From an uncultured Collinsella sp. (GTDB lineage: Bacteria; Actinomycetota; Coriobacteriia; Coriobacteriales; Coriobacteriaceae): a stretch of DNA of 64,000 bases. The notes under the pieces are model-generated. The model was given only the letters and a program-made list of their open reading frames with translations, was not told the origin of the DNA and made no database searches. Made by a program: the position numbers and the translations under genes. This document shows positions 55,641 through 64,000 of the stretch, in pieces (the stretch's first letter is position 1; every line of letters begins with the position of its first letter). The stretch covers positions 10,768-74,767 of the forward strand of contig UQIW01000014.1 in NCBI GenBank assembly GCA_900541235.1, written 5' to 3'.

Positions 55641-57029
55641 TCACAGGGGGACCGCGATGGTGGCCACCGCGCCGCCCGAGGGGCTGTTGGCGAGCGAGAC
55701 GGAGCCCCCGTGGGCGCTTGCGGCCTCGGAGGCGGCGTGGAGGCCGAGCCCGTAGTGGCGGCCTCCGTCGCGCGAGGAGCGGGAGGAGTCGTCTGTGAAG
55801 AGGCGCTCGCAGCCGCGTTCGAGGGCGGCGGGAGAGAAGCCCGGTCCGTCGTCGGACACCTCGATGACGAGGTGGCCGCCCTCGACGTCGCAGGAGACCG
55901 CCACGCGCGAGCGCGCGTGCTCGGCGGCGTTGGCCACGAGGTTCGCGGCGGCTCGCGCCAGGGCGGTTCGGTCGAGCGGGGCCTCGGGCGCGCCCGCGAC
56001 AGCAGGGCCCGTGGCCGCGTCGAGCGTCACGCCTCGCGCCCGGGCGATCTGGGCGGCCTCGGCGAGGACCTGCTCGCAGAGCTCGGCCGGCCGCATGGGG
56101 GCCCTCTCCGCCCCGCCGGACCCGCGCGAGGCCTCGATGAGCAGGCGCACGTAGCCGTCGAGCCTTTCGACACTGCCGGCTATGTCGCGCGCGGCGGCCG
56201 CGAGGTCGGCGTCTTTCTCGTCTTCCAGCTCCTCCGCCACGAAGTCGGCGTTGGCGCGCAGCACGGTGAGCGGCGTCTTGAGGTCGTGGGCGAGCGACGC
56301 CACCTGCTCGCGCTGCCCCCGCTCTGCGGTCCAGCGGGCTTCGAGCGACTCGGCGAGGGAGGCCCGCATGGCGTCCATCGCGGCGAGGACGTCGTTCACC
56401 TCGCGCACGTTGGTGCTGCCGACCGCGAAGTCGAGCTCCCCCGCGCCGACGCGCTCCGCCGCCTCCGCGAGCGGCGCCATCTTGCGCGAGATCACGCGGC
56501 TCGCGCGGCGCGCCACGAGCGCGAGCGCGAGCGCGCTTCCCGCAGCGGCGCCGACGAGCATGAGGTTCTGCGGGTTGGGAAGCAGGCCGGCGAGGTCGCG
56601 CGAGACCCACTGCGGCAGGTACTCGCTGACGAGTGCACAGGCCCCGCCGCCCTTGAGCGGGAACGCGGCGTAGGTGAGGCCCGAGCCCCCGCCCTCGATC
56701 TCCACTGTGCCCGGATCCGCGGCGAGTGCCGCACGGGCCATTTCCGTCGCGTCCTCGAGCCGCGTGCCCTCGAGGTCTGTCATCAGCACGTATCCGTCCT
56801 TATTCAGGATGAGGTAGCGGTACGCCGTCGGCACGTCCTGCTGCCCGCAGACGCCGTCGCGTGCCAGGCCCTCCGCGACCTCGCGCGCATTGGCCGGCCC
56901 CCAGCTTGCCTCGTAGACGAAGCCCGCGTTGATCGCCGCGGAGAGCGCCATGAACGAGGCGAGCCACGCCGTGGCGACCGCCGCGAACGCGTAGGCGAAG
57001 TAGCGCGCGATGACGAAGGAGAGCGGCAT
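55641..57029 (-). CDS. Sensor histidine kinase of an immunity-type two-component system
   Basis: ATG 57029 gives 462 residues; a GTG at 57068 overlapping the regulator stop would add 13. There are two membrane helices (MPLSFVIARYFAYAFAAVAT and LMLVGAAAGSALALALVARR) flanking an extracellular domain of about 120 residues, a HAMP-like part, the H-box E-Q-V-A-S-L-A-H-D-L-K-T-P-L and the ATPase N-box N-L-V-A-N-A-A-E-H-A, D-D-G-P-G-F and G-x-G-L boxes. The sensed molecule is probably an antimicrobial peptide, given the ABC genes. Confidence 0.88.
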   Translation of the reverse strand: MPLSFVIARYFAYAFAAVATAWLASFMALSAAINAGFVYEASWGPANAREVAEGLARDGVCGQQDVPTAYRYLILNKDGYVLMTDLEGTRLEDATEMARAALAADPGTVEIEGGGSGLTYAAFPLKGGGACALVSEYLPQWVSRDLAGLLPNPQNLMLVGAAAGSALALALVARRASRVISRKMAPLAEAAERVGAGELDFAVGSTNVREVNDVLAAMDAMRASLAESLEARWTAERGQREQVASLAHDLKTPLTVLRANADFVAEELEDEKDADLAAAARDIAGSVERLDGYVRLLIEASRGSGGAERAPMRPAELCEQVLAEAAQIARARGVTLDAATGPAVAGAPEAPLDRTALARAAANLVANAAEHARSRVAVSCDVEGGHLVIEVSDDGPGFSPAALERGCERLFTDDSSRSSRDGGRHYGLGLHAASEAASAHGGSVSLANSPSGGAVATIAVPL

Positions 57030-57055
57030 GCCCCCGCGACCTCGCGCCCCGGTCC

Positions 57056-57718
57056 TCAAAGCTGCCACTTGTACCCCATCCCCCAGACGGTCGCGATCGG
57101 ATCGGCGCCGGCCTCGGAGAGTTTCCTCCGGGCGCGGCTGACCTGCATGGATATGGCCGCGTCGTCGGCGTCGCTCTCCCAGCCGAGCACCGCCTCGCGG
57201 ATCTGCGCGCGGCTCATGACCTGCCCGGGGTGGCGGGCGAGGTACTCGCAGATGGCGTACTCGGTGGGCGTGAGCGGCACGGCCTCGCCGCCCACGGCGA
57301 GGTCGCGCGCCCCGAGGTCGATCCGCACCTCCCCGAAGGAGAGGGCGTGCGAGCGCGGCCGGCGCTCACGGCGTAGATGGGCCGCGACCTTGGCGCGCAG
57401 CTCCGCGGCCCCGAAGGGCTTGCGGACGTAGTCGTCGGCGCCCAGGCCGTAGCCGGCCACGGCGTCCTCCTCGGCCACGCGCGCGGTCAGGAAGACGATG
57501 GGCCCGTCGAAGTCTGGGCGGATCTGCCGCACGAGCTCGAAGCCGTCGAGCCCCGGCATCATGACGTCGCAGAGCACGAGGTCGAAGCGCGAGAGGTCCA
57601 TCCCCGGGACCGCCGTCGGGTCCGATGCCTTGACGACCTCATGGCCGTCGCGGCCGAGGACGCGCGCGATCGCATCGAGGATCGCCCGCTCGTCATCCAC
57701 TGCCAGTATTCTCGCCAT
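57056..57718 (-). CDS. OmpR-family response regulator
   Basis: The 220-residue protein has the receiver domain with phospho-Asp in D-L-V-L-C-D-V-M-M-P-G, Lys in Y-V-R-K-P-F, and the C-terminal winged helix ending in R-R-K-L-S-E-A-G and V-W-G-M-G-Y-K-W. It precedes and overlaps the kinase. It probably activates the ABC operon upstream in the same transcript. Confidence 0.93.
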   Translation of the reverse strand: MARILAVDDERAILDAIARVLGRDGHEVVKASDPTAVPGMDLSRFDLVLCDVMMPGLDGFELVRQIRPDFDGPIVFLTARVAEEDAVAGYGLGADDYVRKPFGAAELRAKVAAHLRRERRPRSHALSFGEVRIDLGARDLAVGGEAVPLTPTEYAICEYLARHPGQVMSRAQIREAVLGWESDADDAAISMQVSRARRKLSEAGADPIATVWGMGYKWQL

Positions 57719-57763
57719 GTTCGACCTCCTGAAACTTCCGTCGGAATTGTACTAGCGCCGCGC

Positions 57764-58165
57764 TCAGCGGTCCAGAGCCTCGCGCGCAGCCGCGGGAGCC
57801 TCGGCCGCGTCGCACGCGCGGTAGTGCACGCCCGAGCCGCCGCGCGCCTCGATCTCGAGCCAGCCCTCGCCGTCCGACTCCCGTCCGAAGAAGATGAGCT
57901 GGAGTTCTCGGACATTGCCCCTGTCGTCCGCCGCGTCCACCAGGTAGACGTAGTTCGCCCCCGCCCCGGTGGCGTTGGCGTAGGAGCTCGCGTGGCTGCC
58001 GGGCTCGGGCGCGGGCGCCCACATGGCGATCTCAGGGTTGGGCAGCACGCGGTCGGCGATCGAGCGCAGCGTCGACCCCCAGCCGGCGCCGAGCAGGGCA
58101 TTCCCGCCCAGGACGAGCGCTGCGGAGAGGAGGGCGAGCACGGTGGCGAGCGGCTTCCTACGCAT
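57764..58165 (-). CDS. YxeA-like secreted small protein
   Basis: The 133-residue protein has an N-terminal signal (MRRKPLATVLALLSAALVLG) and then a single compact domain with Y-V-Y-L-V-D-A-A and a Phe/Leu strand pattern, like the YxeA/DUF1093 proteins often found in lantibiotic immunity or bacitracin operons. It overlaps the permease gene by 8 bases. Role is inferred from context. Confidence 0.6.
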   Translation of the reverse strand: MRRKPLATVLALLSAALVLGGNALLGAGWGSTLRSIADRVLPNPEIAMWAPAPEPGSHASSYANATGAGANYVYLVDAADDRGNVRELQLIFFGRESDGEGWLEIEARGGSGVHYRACDAAEAPAAAREALDR

Positions 58166-58973
58166 CTGCCCTCCCGTCCTCGAAGCGGCAGAACCAGGCG
58201 AGAAGGACGGCGGCGGCTGCCAGGGTGAGCACGAGGCCAGCGAGCGCAGTTGTGAGGAGAGGGCCCGCCGCGCGTGCGGTGTCGATGAAGGCCTCCACCC
58301 CGAGCGACCCTAGGCGCGCGGGCCAGGCGAGCGGCACCCAGCTCAGGGGCGTCGCCAGGGCACCGGTGAGCTCGCCGGTCATGAGGCCGTGCGCAAGTCC
58401 GCCCACTGAGAAGAACGCGAGGAGCATCCCCGCCGCGCCGGCGCCGATGGCGGCGTTGCGGCCGAGGCGCAGGGCCACGCCGAGCTCCAGCGCGTAGAGG
58501 GGCAGGCTGCCCAGCACGATGCCCGCCCAGGCGGCCGCAAGCGGAGCGGGCCCGAGCGGCAGGCGCCCGGCGACGGCGAGCACGGCCCCGAACACGCCGA
58601 GCGCCACGGCCAGCGCGCCCGCGCCGAGCGCCGCAAGGGCGAGCAGCTTCGCCGCGGCGGCGCGCCCGCGCGAGGGGACCGCCGTGAGGTTGGCGAGGCG
58701 CCCGGCAGCGCGCTCCTCGTCCACGGCGAGCCCGCAGACGATGGCGGACATGAGCGGCATGAGGGCGCCGAGGAACTGGGCGTAGGCGTCCGCGCCCAGC
58801 GCCGGGTCCCATCGGGTAACGGAGAAGTACTCGCCGCAGGCAAGACCGGCTGCCAGGCCGCAGGCGAGGTGCGCCGCCGTGAGCGGGGAGCGCGCCAGGC
58901 GCAGGGCCTCGGAGAGCAGGGCCCGCGGGAGAGTCATGCGCGGCGTCGGGTCGGAGGGTCGTGTCACGGCCAT
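58158..58973 (-). CDS. Lantibiotic-immunity ABC permease (MutG/EpiG-like)
   Basis: From ATG 58973 the 271-residue protein has six hydrophobic helices (e.g. LLALAALGAGALAVALGVFG) and a soluble N-terminus. It overlaps the companion permease by one base. Together the two permeases and ATPase form the MutFEG type of exporter that confers self-protection against lantibiotics. Which one is E or G cannot be fixed by eye. Confidence 0.8.
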   Translation of the reverse strand: MAVTRPSDPTPRMTLPRALLSEALRLARSPLTAAHLACGLAAGLACGEYFSVTRWDPALGADAYAQFLGALMPLMSAIVCGLAVDEERAAGRLANLTAVPSRGRAAAAKLLALAALGAGALAVALGVFGAVLAVAGRLPLGPAPLAAAWAGIVLGSLPLYALELGVALRLGRNAAIGAGAAGMLLAFFSVGGLAHGLMTGELTGALATPLSWVPLAWPARLGSLGVEAFIDTARAAGPLLTTALAGLVLTLAAAAVLLAWFCRFEDGRADA

Positions 58974-59739
58974 CACCTCTCCTCGGAGCGCGCGAACCAG
59001 GCCGCGCCCGCCGCCGTGAGCGCGGCGAACGCGAGCGCGCAGACCGCAAGGCCCGCCAGTGTGAGCATGCCGTCCGCCGTGAGCGCCCCGCCGAGCGCCA
59101 TGTCCGCCGCGAGTGGCTCGCCGCTCGGCAGCACGGGGATGAAGCTCGTGGGGATGACCATGCTCGCCGACGGCGGAAAGAGCTGCGGCAGCGGCACCAG
59201 CGACCAGGCGAACCCACCCACGAGCTGCGCGGCGAGCGGGCAGAAGATGCCCGCGAGCATGCCGAGCCGCGCCGTGAGGAAGAGCCCTGCGGGGATCATC
59301 CACGCCGCGGTCACCGTGTTGACGAGCGCGCAGAGGAGCATCGTGAGCGTGCCCGCGGCCGTGAGGCCCTGCGAGGAGAACGCCGAGCCCGCGAGGTAGA
59401 TGCCGAAGACCACGAGGTTCGAGAGCGCGCAGAGCGCGAGGCACCAGAGCGCCTTGGCCCACCAGGCGCGCCCGAGCGGGAAGCCCAGGCCCAGAAGCCC
59501 CCGCATCCGCGTGCGAGCGTCCGCCCGCGCGACGCACGCCACCACGAGCGAGAGAGCCACGGGCAGGAAGAGCGCGTACCAGTAGTTCCACGCGCTGAAG
59601 ATCTGCACGCCCCGGTAGGGCATCGCGCCGAGCAGCGGCATCGGCAGCGCCATGAGCACGGCCAGGCGAACCGGTGCCGCGTGGCGCGACTTCAGGGCCT
59701 CGGCGCGCAGGCCCGCGAGCAGGCCGCCTTTCTCGCCCG

Positions 59740-59743
<4 letters not shown>
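58973..59743 (-). CDS. Lantibiotic-immunity ABC permease (MutE/EpiE-like)
   Basis: The 256-residue protein has six membrane helices and a Tyr/Trp-rich first loop (IFSAWNYWYALFLPVALS), as in MutE/EpiE-family permeases. It overlaps the ATPase gene by 4 bases and the second permease by 1 base, so all are co-expressed. Confidence 0.82.
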
Positions 59744-60468
<725 letters not shown>

Positions 60469-60830
60469 GGGTTCGTCCTTTCTCTTCCGGGCGCGTGGGC
60501 CGAGTCGCCGTGCCCGCGCGCCTTACCTTTCGGGTTCACCATCCATGGTGGGGCGCGTTTCTAACGAAGCCGTAACGGCCGTTGGGCTCTTTTGGCGCCA
60601 GCCCTTCTCGACCCGTACGCCACTCATGGTGTGTTTATCGCGATAATAAGGACGGAGGTGCCCGCGGCACGCAATAAGTACCCGGAGGAGGCGGTCGAGA
60701 AGATCAGGGGTGACGGCCCGGCGAGTGTTATTTTGCGAGCTAGGCGCATTGAAAGCGACCTTTCGTGGTATAAATTATTTGCCGGAAGCCGCGGCTTTCA
60801 GAGTACGGCTTACGTGTACGTTTAACCTCC
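60469..60830. other. Intergenic region upstream of the immunity operon
   Basis: About 360 bases. It must hold the leftward promoter of the ABC operon, probably in the TAACGGCCGTTGGG/GCCGTAACG area, with inverted repeat AACGGCCGTT at about 60570-60579. The small frame at 60592-60825 has low coding quality. No tandem repeat array that could serve as a type III RNA antitoxin is evident before the following gene. Confidence 0.35.
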
Positions 60831-61373
60831 GTGGACGACGGGGTGCCGCAAGGCGTAGAATATCGCCCACCTGTAGGGGCCTGCGGCGATGCGGGCCCCG
60901 CTTCGTATGAAGGGGGTGTAACCGATGAAGAGCGTATCCATCCCCAGGATTTCTTCGACCTCGTCGATGACGACCGCGAGCTCATGCTTAAGCACGACCG
61001 CCCCTGCATCGTGGTGGTGAGGCTGCGTTTCCGCGGAAAGCGCAGGGACTTCGCCGTGCCGCTGCGTTCCAACATCGCTCCCAACGTGCCCAAAGACCAG
61101 TACTTTGCGTTGCCACCCCGCCCCACGACGCACCCCGGCTGCCGCCACGGCATCCACTACATCAAGATGTTCCCCATAACCAAGGCCTACCAGCGCCGCT
61201 TCAGGACCGAGGGCTCGGCCTACTACGAGACGCTCCAGCGCATCATCGATGGCAACACCAAGCGCATTGTCTCCGAGTGCCAGGCATACCTCGACCGCTA
61301 CGAGCGCGAGGGAAGGCCTCGCTTTGCCGTCGACATCGACCGCATCGTGGGGCTGCTGGAGGGCGAGAAGTAG
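60831..61373 (+). CDS. Possible ToxN/AbiQ-like endoribonuclease (or unknown)
   Basis: The frame, opening with a GTG at 60831, encodes 180 residues; the first ~35 are poorly coding and the real start may be further in (no good ATG with ribosome site). The core, C-I-V-V-V-R-L-R-F-R-G-K-R-R-D-F-A-V-P-L-R-S-N and later H-Y-I-K-M-F-P-I, has the order of ToxN/AbiQ proteins (strand with F/Y-x-x-P-L-x-S, then K-M-I-P-I). No antitoxin RNA repeats are seen upstream. The assignment is tentative. Confidence 0.45.
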   Translation: MDDGVPQGVEYRPPVGACGDAGPASYEGGVTDEERIHPQDFFDLVDDDRELMLKHDRPCIVVVRLRFRGKRRDFAVPLRSNIAPNVPKDQYFALPPRPTTHPGCRHGIHYIKMFPITKAYQRRFRTEGSAYYETLQRIIDGNTKRIVSECQAYLDRYEREGRPRFAVDIDRIVGLLEGEK

Positions 61374-61581
61374 GGCACCTCGGCTCAGTCTCGAGCCATG
61401 CGGAGTCGCTCCGCATTTTTGAACGCCGCGTGTGCGTCCCAAATACTTGAGAAACAAGCTGTGAAGTGCGGTGGCGCGCCCGTGCCCGTGCATAGCCGTC
61501 ACCATCAGCGTCTACGCGGCGTCGGCTTCAAGTGGAACTGACGCCGCTGCTGTATATGGTTTGCCTTGTTGCGAATGGCGA

Positions 61582-61990
61582 TCAATGCCCGCGATGCTTC
61601 TGCTTGCGCTTCAGTTTTCTCTGTTCGTAGCGCGCATCAGCCTCTTCCACGCGGCGTCGGCTTCTTGCATGAGCTGACTCCTGCTTCATCGCTTCTCTCT
61701 GTGCCGCGAGCGCCTGCTGCGCCTTGGTGCTCATCGCCGGCTGCTTAAGTGCTTTCGCCGCCTCGCGAGCGCGTCGCTTGGGGTTCTTTGCGGGCTTGCT
61801 CGCCTCGGTCGAATCGTGACCGAAGAACGAGAGCTTCGCCCATTTGCTGGCAACGAATCGCAGGATCTCCTCATTGGACGGTTCTGCGCCGAAGACGATG
61901 CGGGCGGCGCCGTATCTGCCGTCCTCGACATGCTCCGCCAGCCCGACCCAAAATTGGCCGCCGTGATATGACGATGAGCAGCAAGTCGCT
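61582..61990 (-). pseudogene. DUF2992 (YjdF-like) gene with broken start
   Basis: The frame contains G-G-Q-F-W-V-G-L-A-E-H-V-E, then ARIVFGAEPSNEEILRFVAS, N-P-K-R-R-A-R-E-A, S-T-K-A-Q-Q-A-L and the basic end K-R-K-Q-K-H-R-G-H, all marks of DUF2992. The matching first residues (L-L-I-V) are in another frame, one base off around 61975, and no start codon serves the main frame. So the gene looks frameshifted. A second C-terminal copy is at 44.78 kb. Confidence 0.7.
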
Positions 61991-62008
61991 GATAGCCGCC
62001 CTGCGAAG

Positions 62009-62470
62009 CTAGTTGCCTTGTTCGCAGCCGGGTCGCAGGCCGCACTTACGCTCGAGCTCTGCCACGAGGGCATCGTTGTCGGTCACCGAGACGATGGCGT
62101 CGCCGTCGTAGGGCGCCTTGATATAGACGCGGTCGAGCGAATTGGCCGTCCCCGCCCAGAGCGTCCTGGTGCGCCGGACGCCCCGCACGTGGGCGTAGGG
62201 TATCACCGAACGCATCCCAGCGTACACGACGACGAGGCGGTCGCCGTAGAGCTCGAGGCGGTTGCTGCGGATGGGTAGGGCGGCCAGGGCCACGAGGGCC
62301 GGGACGGGCAGCAGCGCGAGCCAGCCCCATAGGAGCGCGGGACTCGAGCTCAGGAAACACGCGATACACGCCGCGGATAAACCGCCCGCCACAATCACCA
62401 TGGCCGCTATGAACCACGGGTCTGTCCTGCCGGGAAACACCCGCTCCGGCCGCTCGCCCCTCTCACCCAT
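62009..62470 (-). CDS. Membrane-anchored PH-domain protein (bPH_4/DUF1200-like)
   Basis: The 153-residue protein from ATG 62470 has two helices (WFIAAMVIVAGGLSAACIAC and GWLALLPVPALVALAALP) and then a PH-like domain with L-E-L-Y-G-D-R-L-V-V and I-P-Y-A-H-V-R-G-V-R-R-T-R, as in the DUF1200 group. A conserved small membrane protein of unknown role. Confidence 0.75.
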   Translation of the reverse strand: MGERGERPERVFPGRTDPWFIAAMVIVAGGLSAACIACFLSSSPALLWGWLALLPVPALVALAALPIRSNRLELYGDRLVVVYAGMRSVIPYAHVRGVRRTRTLWAGTANSLDRVYIKAPYDGDAIVSVTDNDALVAELERKCGLRPGCEQGN

Positions 62471-63262
62471 TACGGCCTCCCTCCCGACGCCCTCCCTGGC
62501 GGAGCGTGGGGCCGGAGAGTGCCTTGAACCCGTCGCCGACCATCTCGCCCTCCGTTCTGTGGGTCTTCTGTAGTGGTGTGTACCCCCGACTGTTCGACGG
62601 ATGTCGTACGATTGAACGTTTTTCGAACTGTTTTTTAAGATGGGTGCGGCAGGATCGAGCAGATTGTTCGCGCGAGAGGCTCCCCGCCGCCGCGCCCGGT
62701 CTCGGGTTCGATGCATCGACATCCGTCTCAGGTGGTGTCTCCGCTGCGCGACATTGCAGGGGGCAAAGTCGAGATGCCATGGGGCGCGCCGAGGCTTTGC
62801 CCGCGGGGCGAAGATTCTAGGGGTCCGACGTGGCCCAGAGGGGAGACGGACATGTAAGCGCTTATGACCGAGGAGCTGGCCGAGTGCCTGCCGCCGCTGT
62901 ACGCGACCGAGGGAGGGGCGCTCGCCCTCGACCTCGCAAGCCCGGAAGGCGAGGGCCACCTTGACCTTTGGTGCTCGCTCACCATCAACCTCTCGGGCGG
63001 CCCCTTCGCCTCCACGTGGCTCATTCACGCTTGTGCCCGGCATCATGGACATGGGCGTCGCTAAGTCGCCCACTGTGGCGCAAGCCCCTGTCGGCTCAAC
63101 GTTCGACGAGATAAACCGCATGTTCTCAAAGCTCGGCTTTATCGATTACAATTCACGCCTCGCGCAAGGGCCGTTCTACTCCCCAAACCTAATCTGCCTG
63201 TCGCACGTCTCGAGGCGACGGGGCGGCGCCTTCTCGCGTGAGTCGATTCCCGTTTTACTGAT
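62471..63262. other. Gene-poor stretch with fragmentary coding sequence
   Basis: No complete gene is supported. A short plus-strand frame at 62864-63064 (MTEELAECLPPLYATEGGAL) and an overlapping frame with G-S-T-F-D-E-I-N-R-M-F-S-K-L-G-F-I-D-Y (about 63075-63160) look like remains of genes but match nothing I recognise. The TTTTTTAAG at about 62630-62640 is AT-rich and may hold a promoter. Confidence 0.3.
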
Positions 63263-63296
63263 GCGTCCCAACATGCCCTTACGCATGTTGGGACGC
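63263..63296. repeat. Perfect 14-bp inverted repeat with 6-base loop
   Basis: GCGTCCCAACATGC (63263-63276) and GCATGTTGGGACGC (63283-63296) are exact reverse complements around CCTTAC. No T-run follows on either strand, so it is not a standard terminator. It may be a recombination or IS-end remnant in this decayed area. Confidence 0.7.
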
Positions 63297-63395
63297 CGCT
63301 TTCGAAACTTCAAAACCATTCGATTTCCGAAACTGAGTGGGAATAAGTTATCGGTACGCTTTTTTATAAAATGTAAAAAAGCACCCCCATAACTG

Positions 63396-63734
63396 ATGAA
63401 ATGGACGCTGAGAAAAAGGGGTGCATCTTGCGTATATACCGACGTGAAGATCTACCTCTATCTTGCATCGCGCGGGTACGAGCTTTCTGTGGGCCGTATT
63501 GGGAAGCTCGAGTGTGACTTCATCGCTCGTAGGCGCAATGCTTACGCCTACATCCAGGTCTCTATGTCGATTGCCGACAGAGGCGTCGAGGAGCGCGAGT
63601 ACAGGCCGTTCGGCCACATTAGGGATGGGTATCCGCGCTACTTGTTCACGCTTGATCCTCTATTGCAGGAGAGGGATGGCGTCAGGCACCTTAACATGGC
63701 GTCGTTTATGCAAGATGGCGGTGATCTTATTTGA
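63396..63734 (+). pseudogene. C-terminal remnant of a DUF4143 ATPase
   Basis: The coding part (VKIYLYLASRGYELSVGRIG, then K-L-E-C-D-F-I-A-R-R) and the end (H-L-N-M-A-S-F-M-Q) match the nuclease-like DUF4143 tail of AAA ATPases common in gut bacteria, where 'E-V-D-F-V-A-x-R' is characteristic. The ATPase N-terminal two thirds is missing. Confidence 0.75.
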
Positions 63735-63892
63735 GTGGTGGCCAGATTCCTTTGCTTCCTAGTGCGCAGACAGCGCGGGTATCAAATGAGGATCACTGCC
63801 TCACGTAGAATCGACGGATTGAGAACTTGTTTTGATGTTGACAGGCTTTTGGCCAGTGGATCCTATTGTCGAGTGGGAATAGCGGAAATAAC

Positions 63893-63926
63893 GGCCTCCG
63901 GACCTTTGGTTCGGAGGCTTTCTTTT
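63893..63926 (+). terminator. Rho-independent terminator
   Basis: GCCTCCG at 63894-63900 pairs with CGGAGGC at 63912-63918 around a loop, followed by TTTCTTTT. Its gene is not evident. Confidence 0.6.
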
Positions 63927-63976
63927 GTGTTAGAGGCTTTAGCCTGTGCGGGGCGCGCAGCGCGCCGCATCAGAAA

Positions 63977-63995
63977 CCACCCGCTATGCGGGTGG
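63977..63995. mobile_element. Hairpin like an IS200/IS605 element end (continues outside window)
   Basis: CCACCCGC-TAT-GCGGGTGG is a perfect 8-bp hairpin, preceded by CAGAAA, near the last base of the window. IS200/IS605 transposons have subterminal hairpins of this form, often with the sequence context AGAAACCACCC. No transposase is visible before the end of the window, so the call depends on the continuing sequence. Confidence 0.4.
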
Positions 63996-64000
63996 GGCCA

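Noticed and set aside
55710..57431. A 573-codon plus-strand frame opposite the kinase and response regulator
   Set aside because: The opposite strand holds complete two-component genes with all motifs; this frame has none.
57559..59217. A 552-codon minus-strand frame overlapping the YxeA-like and permease genes
   Set aside because: Arg/Ser/Ala-rich out-of-frame translation over genes with good start sites and motifs.
60592..60825. A 77-codon plus-strand frame before the ToxN-like gene
   Set aside because: No ribosome site, no motif, and composition changes along its length; treated as intergenic.

Overview
The window looks like chromosomal DNA of a gut Coriobacteriia member, most like Collinsella. 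Base composition is high-GC, gene starts carry strong AGGAGG-type ribosome sites, and the housekeeping set includes guaA, ychF, a type I asparaginase, a murT-gatD gene and an iron-type alcohol dehydrogenase next to a glycerol dehydrogenase. The genus is inferred from style and gene content, not from a marker gene.

From 1 to about 25.0 kb lies most of a siphovirus-type prophage. Its late genes run on the minus strand: small and large terminase, portal, a MuF minor capsid protein ending in a toxin-like nuclease domain, scaffold, major capsid, head-tail connectors, tail tube, tail chaperones with a -1 frameshift site, and a tape measure that leaves the window at base 1. Upstream on the same strand (11.5-22.7 kb) is an early module with SSB, an ERF-like annealase, a helicase loader, RusA, HNH proteins, a broken cytosine methyltransferase and many small genes. 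A divergent repressor switch with three operator-like sites sits at 22.77-22.83 kb. It is followed by a serine recombinase whose last codons lie in a copy of the 3' end of a tRNA-Glu gene.

From 24.97 to 30.18 kb is a second, 5.2-kb element bounded by 45-bp identical sequences. The right copy is the 3' part of an intact tRNA-Glu(TTC). The element carries its own tyrosine integrase, excisionase-like DNA-binding proteins, a possible replication protein, an S24/LexA-like protein whose start is separated from its catalytic domain by a G10 tract, and a small gene with an immunity-protein look. It has no structural genes and fits a phage satellite or small integrative element arranged in tandem with the prophage.

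From 30.3 to 44.7 kb is ordinary chromosome: a fused murT-gatD, two large paralogous unknown proteins, iron-type ADH, glycerol dehydrogenase with a decayed relative behind it, an 8Fe ferredoxin-type protein, ychF, a small membrane protein, a divergent regulator pair around a perfect palindrome, asparaginase and guaA.

From 44.7 to 55.6 kb is an accessory island. The two ends of what may be a single DUF3800 gene bracket about 9.8 kb holding a LevR-like regulator, a mannose-family PTS (IIB, IIC, IID, IIA), a GH172 (DUF2961) glycosidase, a ROK fructokinase-like enzyme and a lower-GC cluster of methyltransferase genes. Together the PTS, GH172 and ROK genes suggest uptake and processing of a fructose-containing or furanosyl saccharide.

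From 55.6 to 60.5 kb is one minus-strand operon for a lantibiotic-type immunity ABC transporter, a YxeA-like protein and a two-component system, with no bacteriocin gene nearby. The last 3.5 kb holds a possible ToxN/AbiQ-like protein, a PH-domain membrane protein, decayed genes and, at the very end, a hairpin like those of IS200/IS605 element ends.
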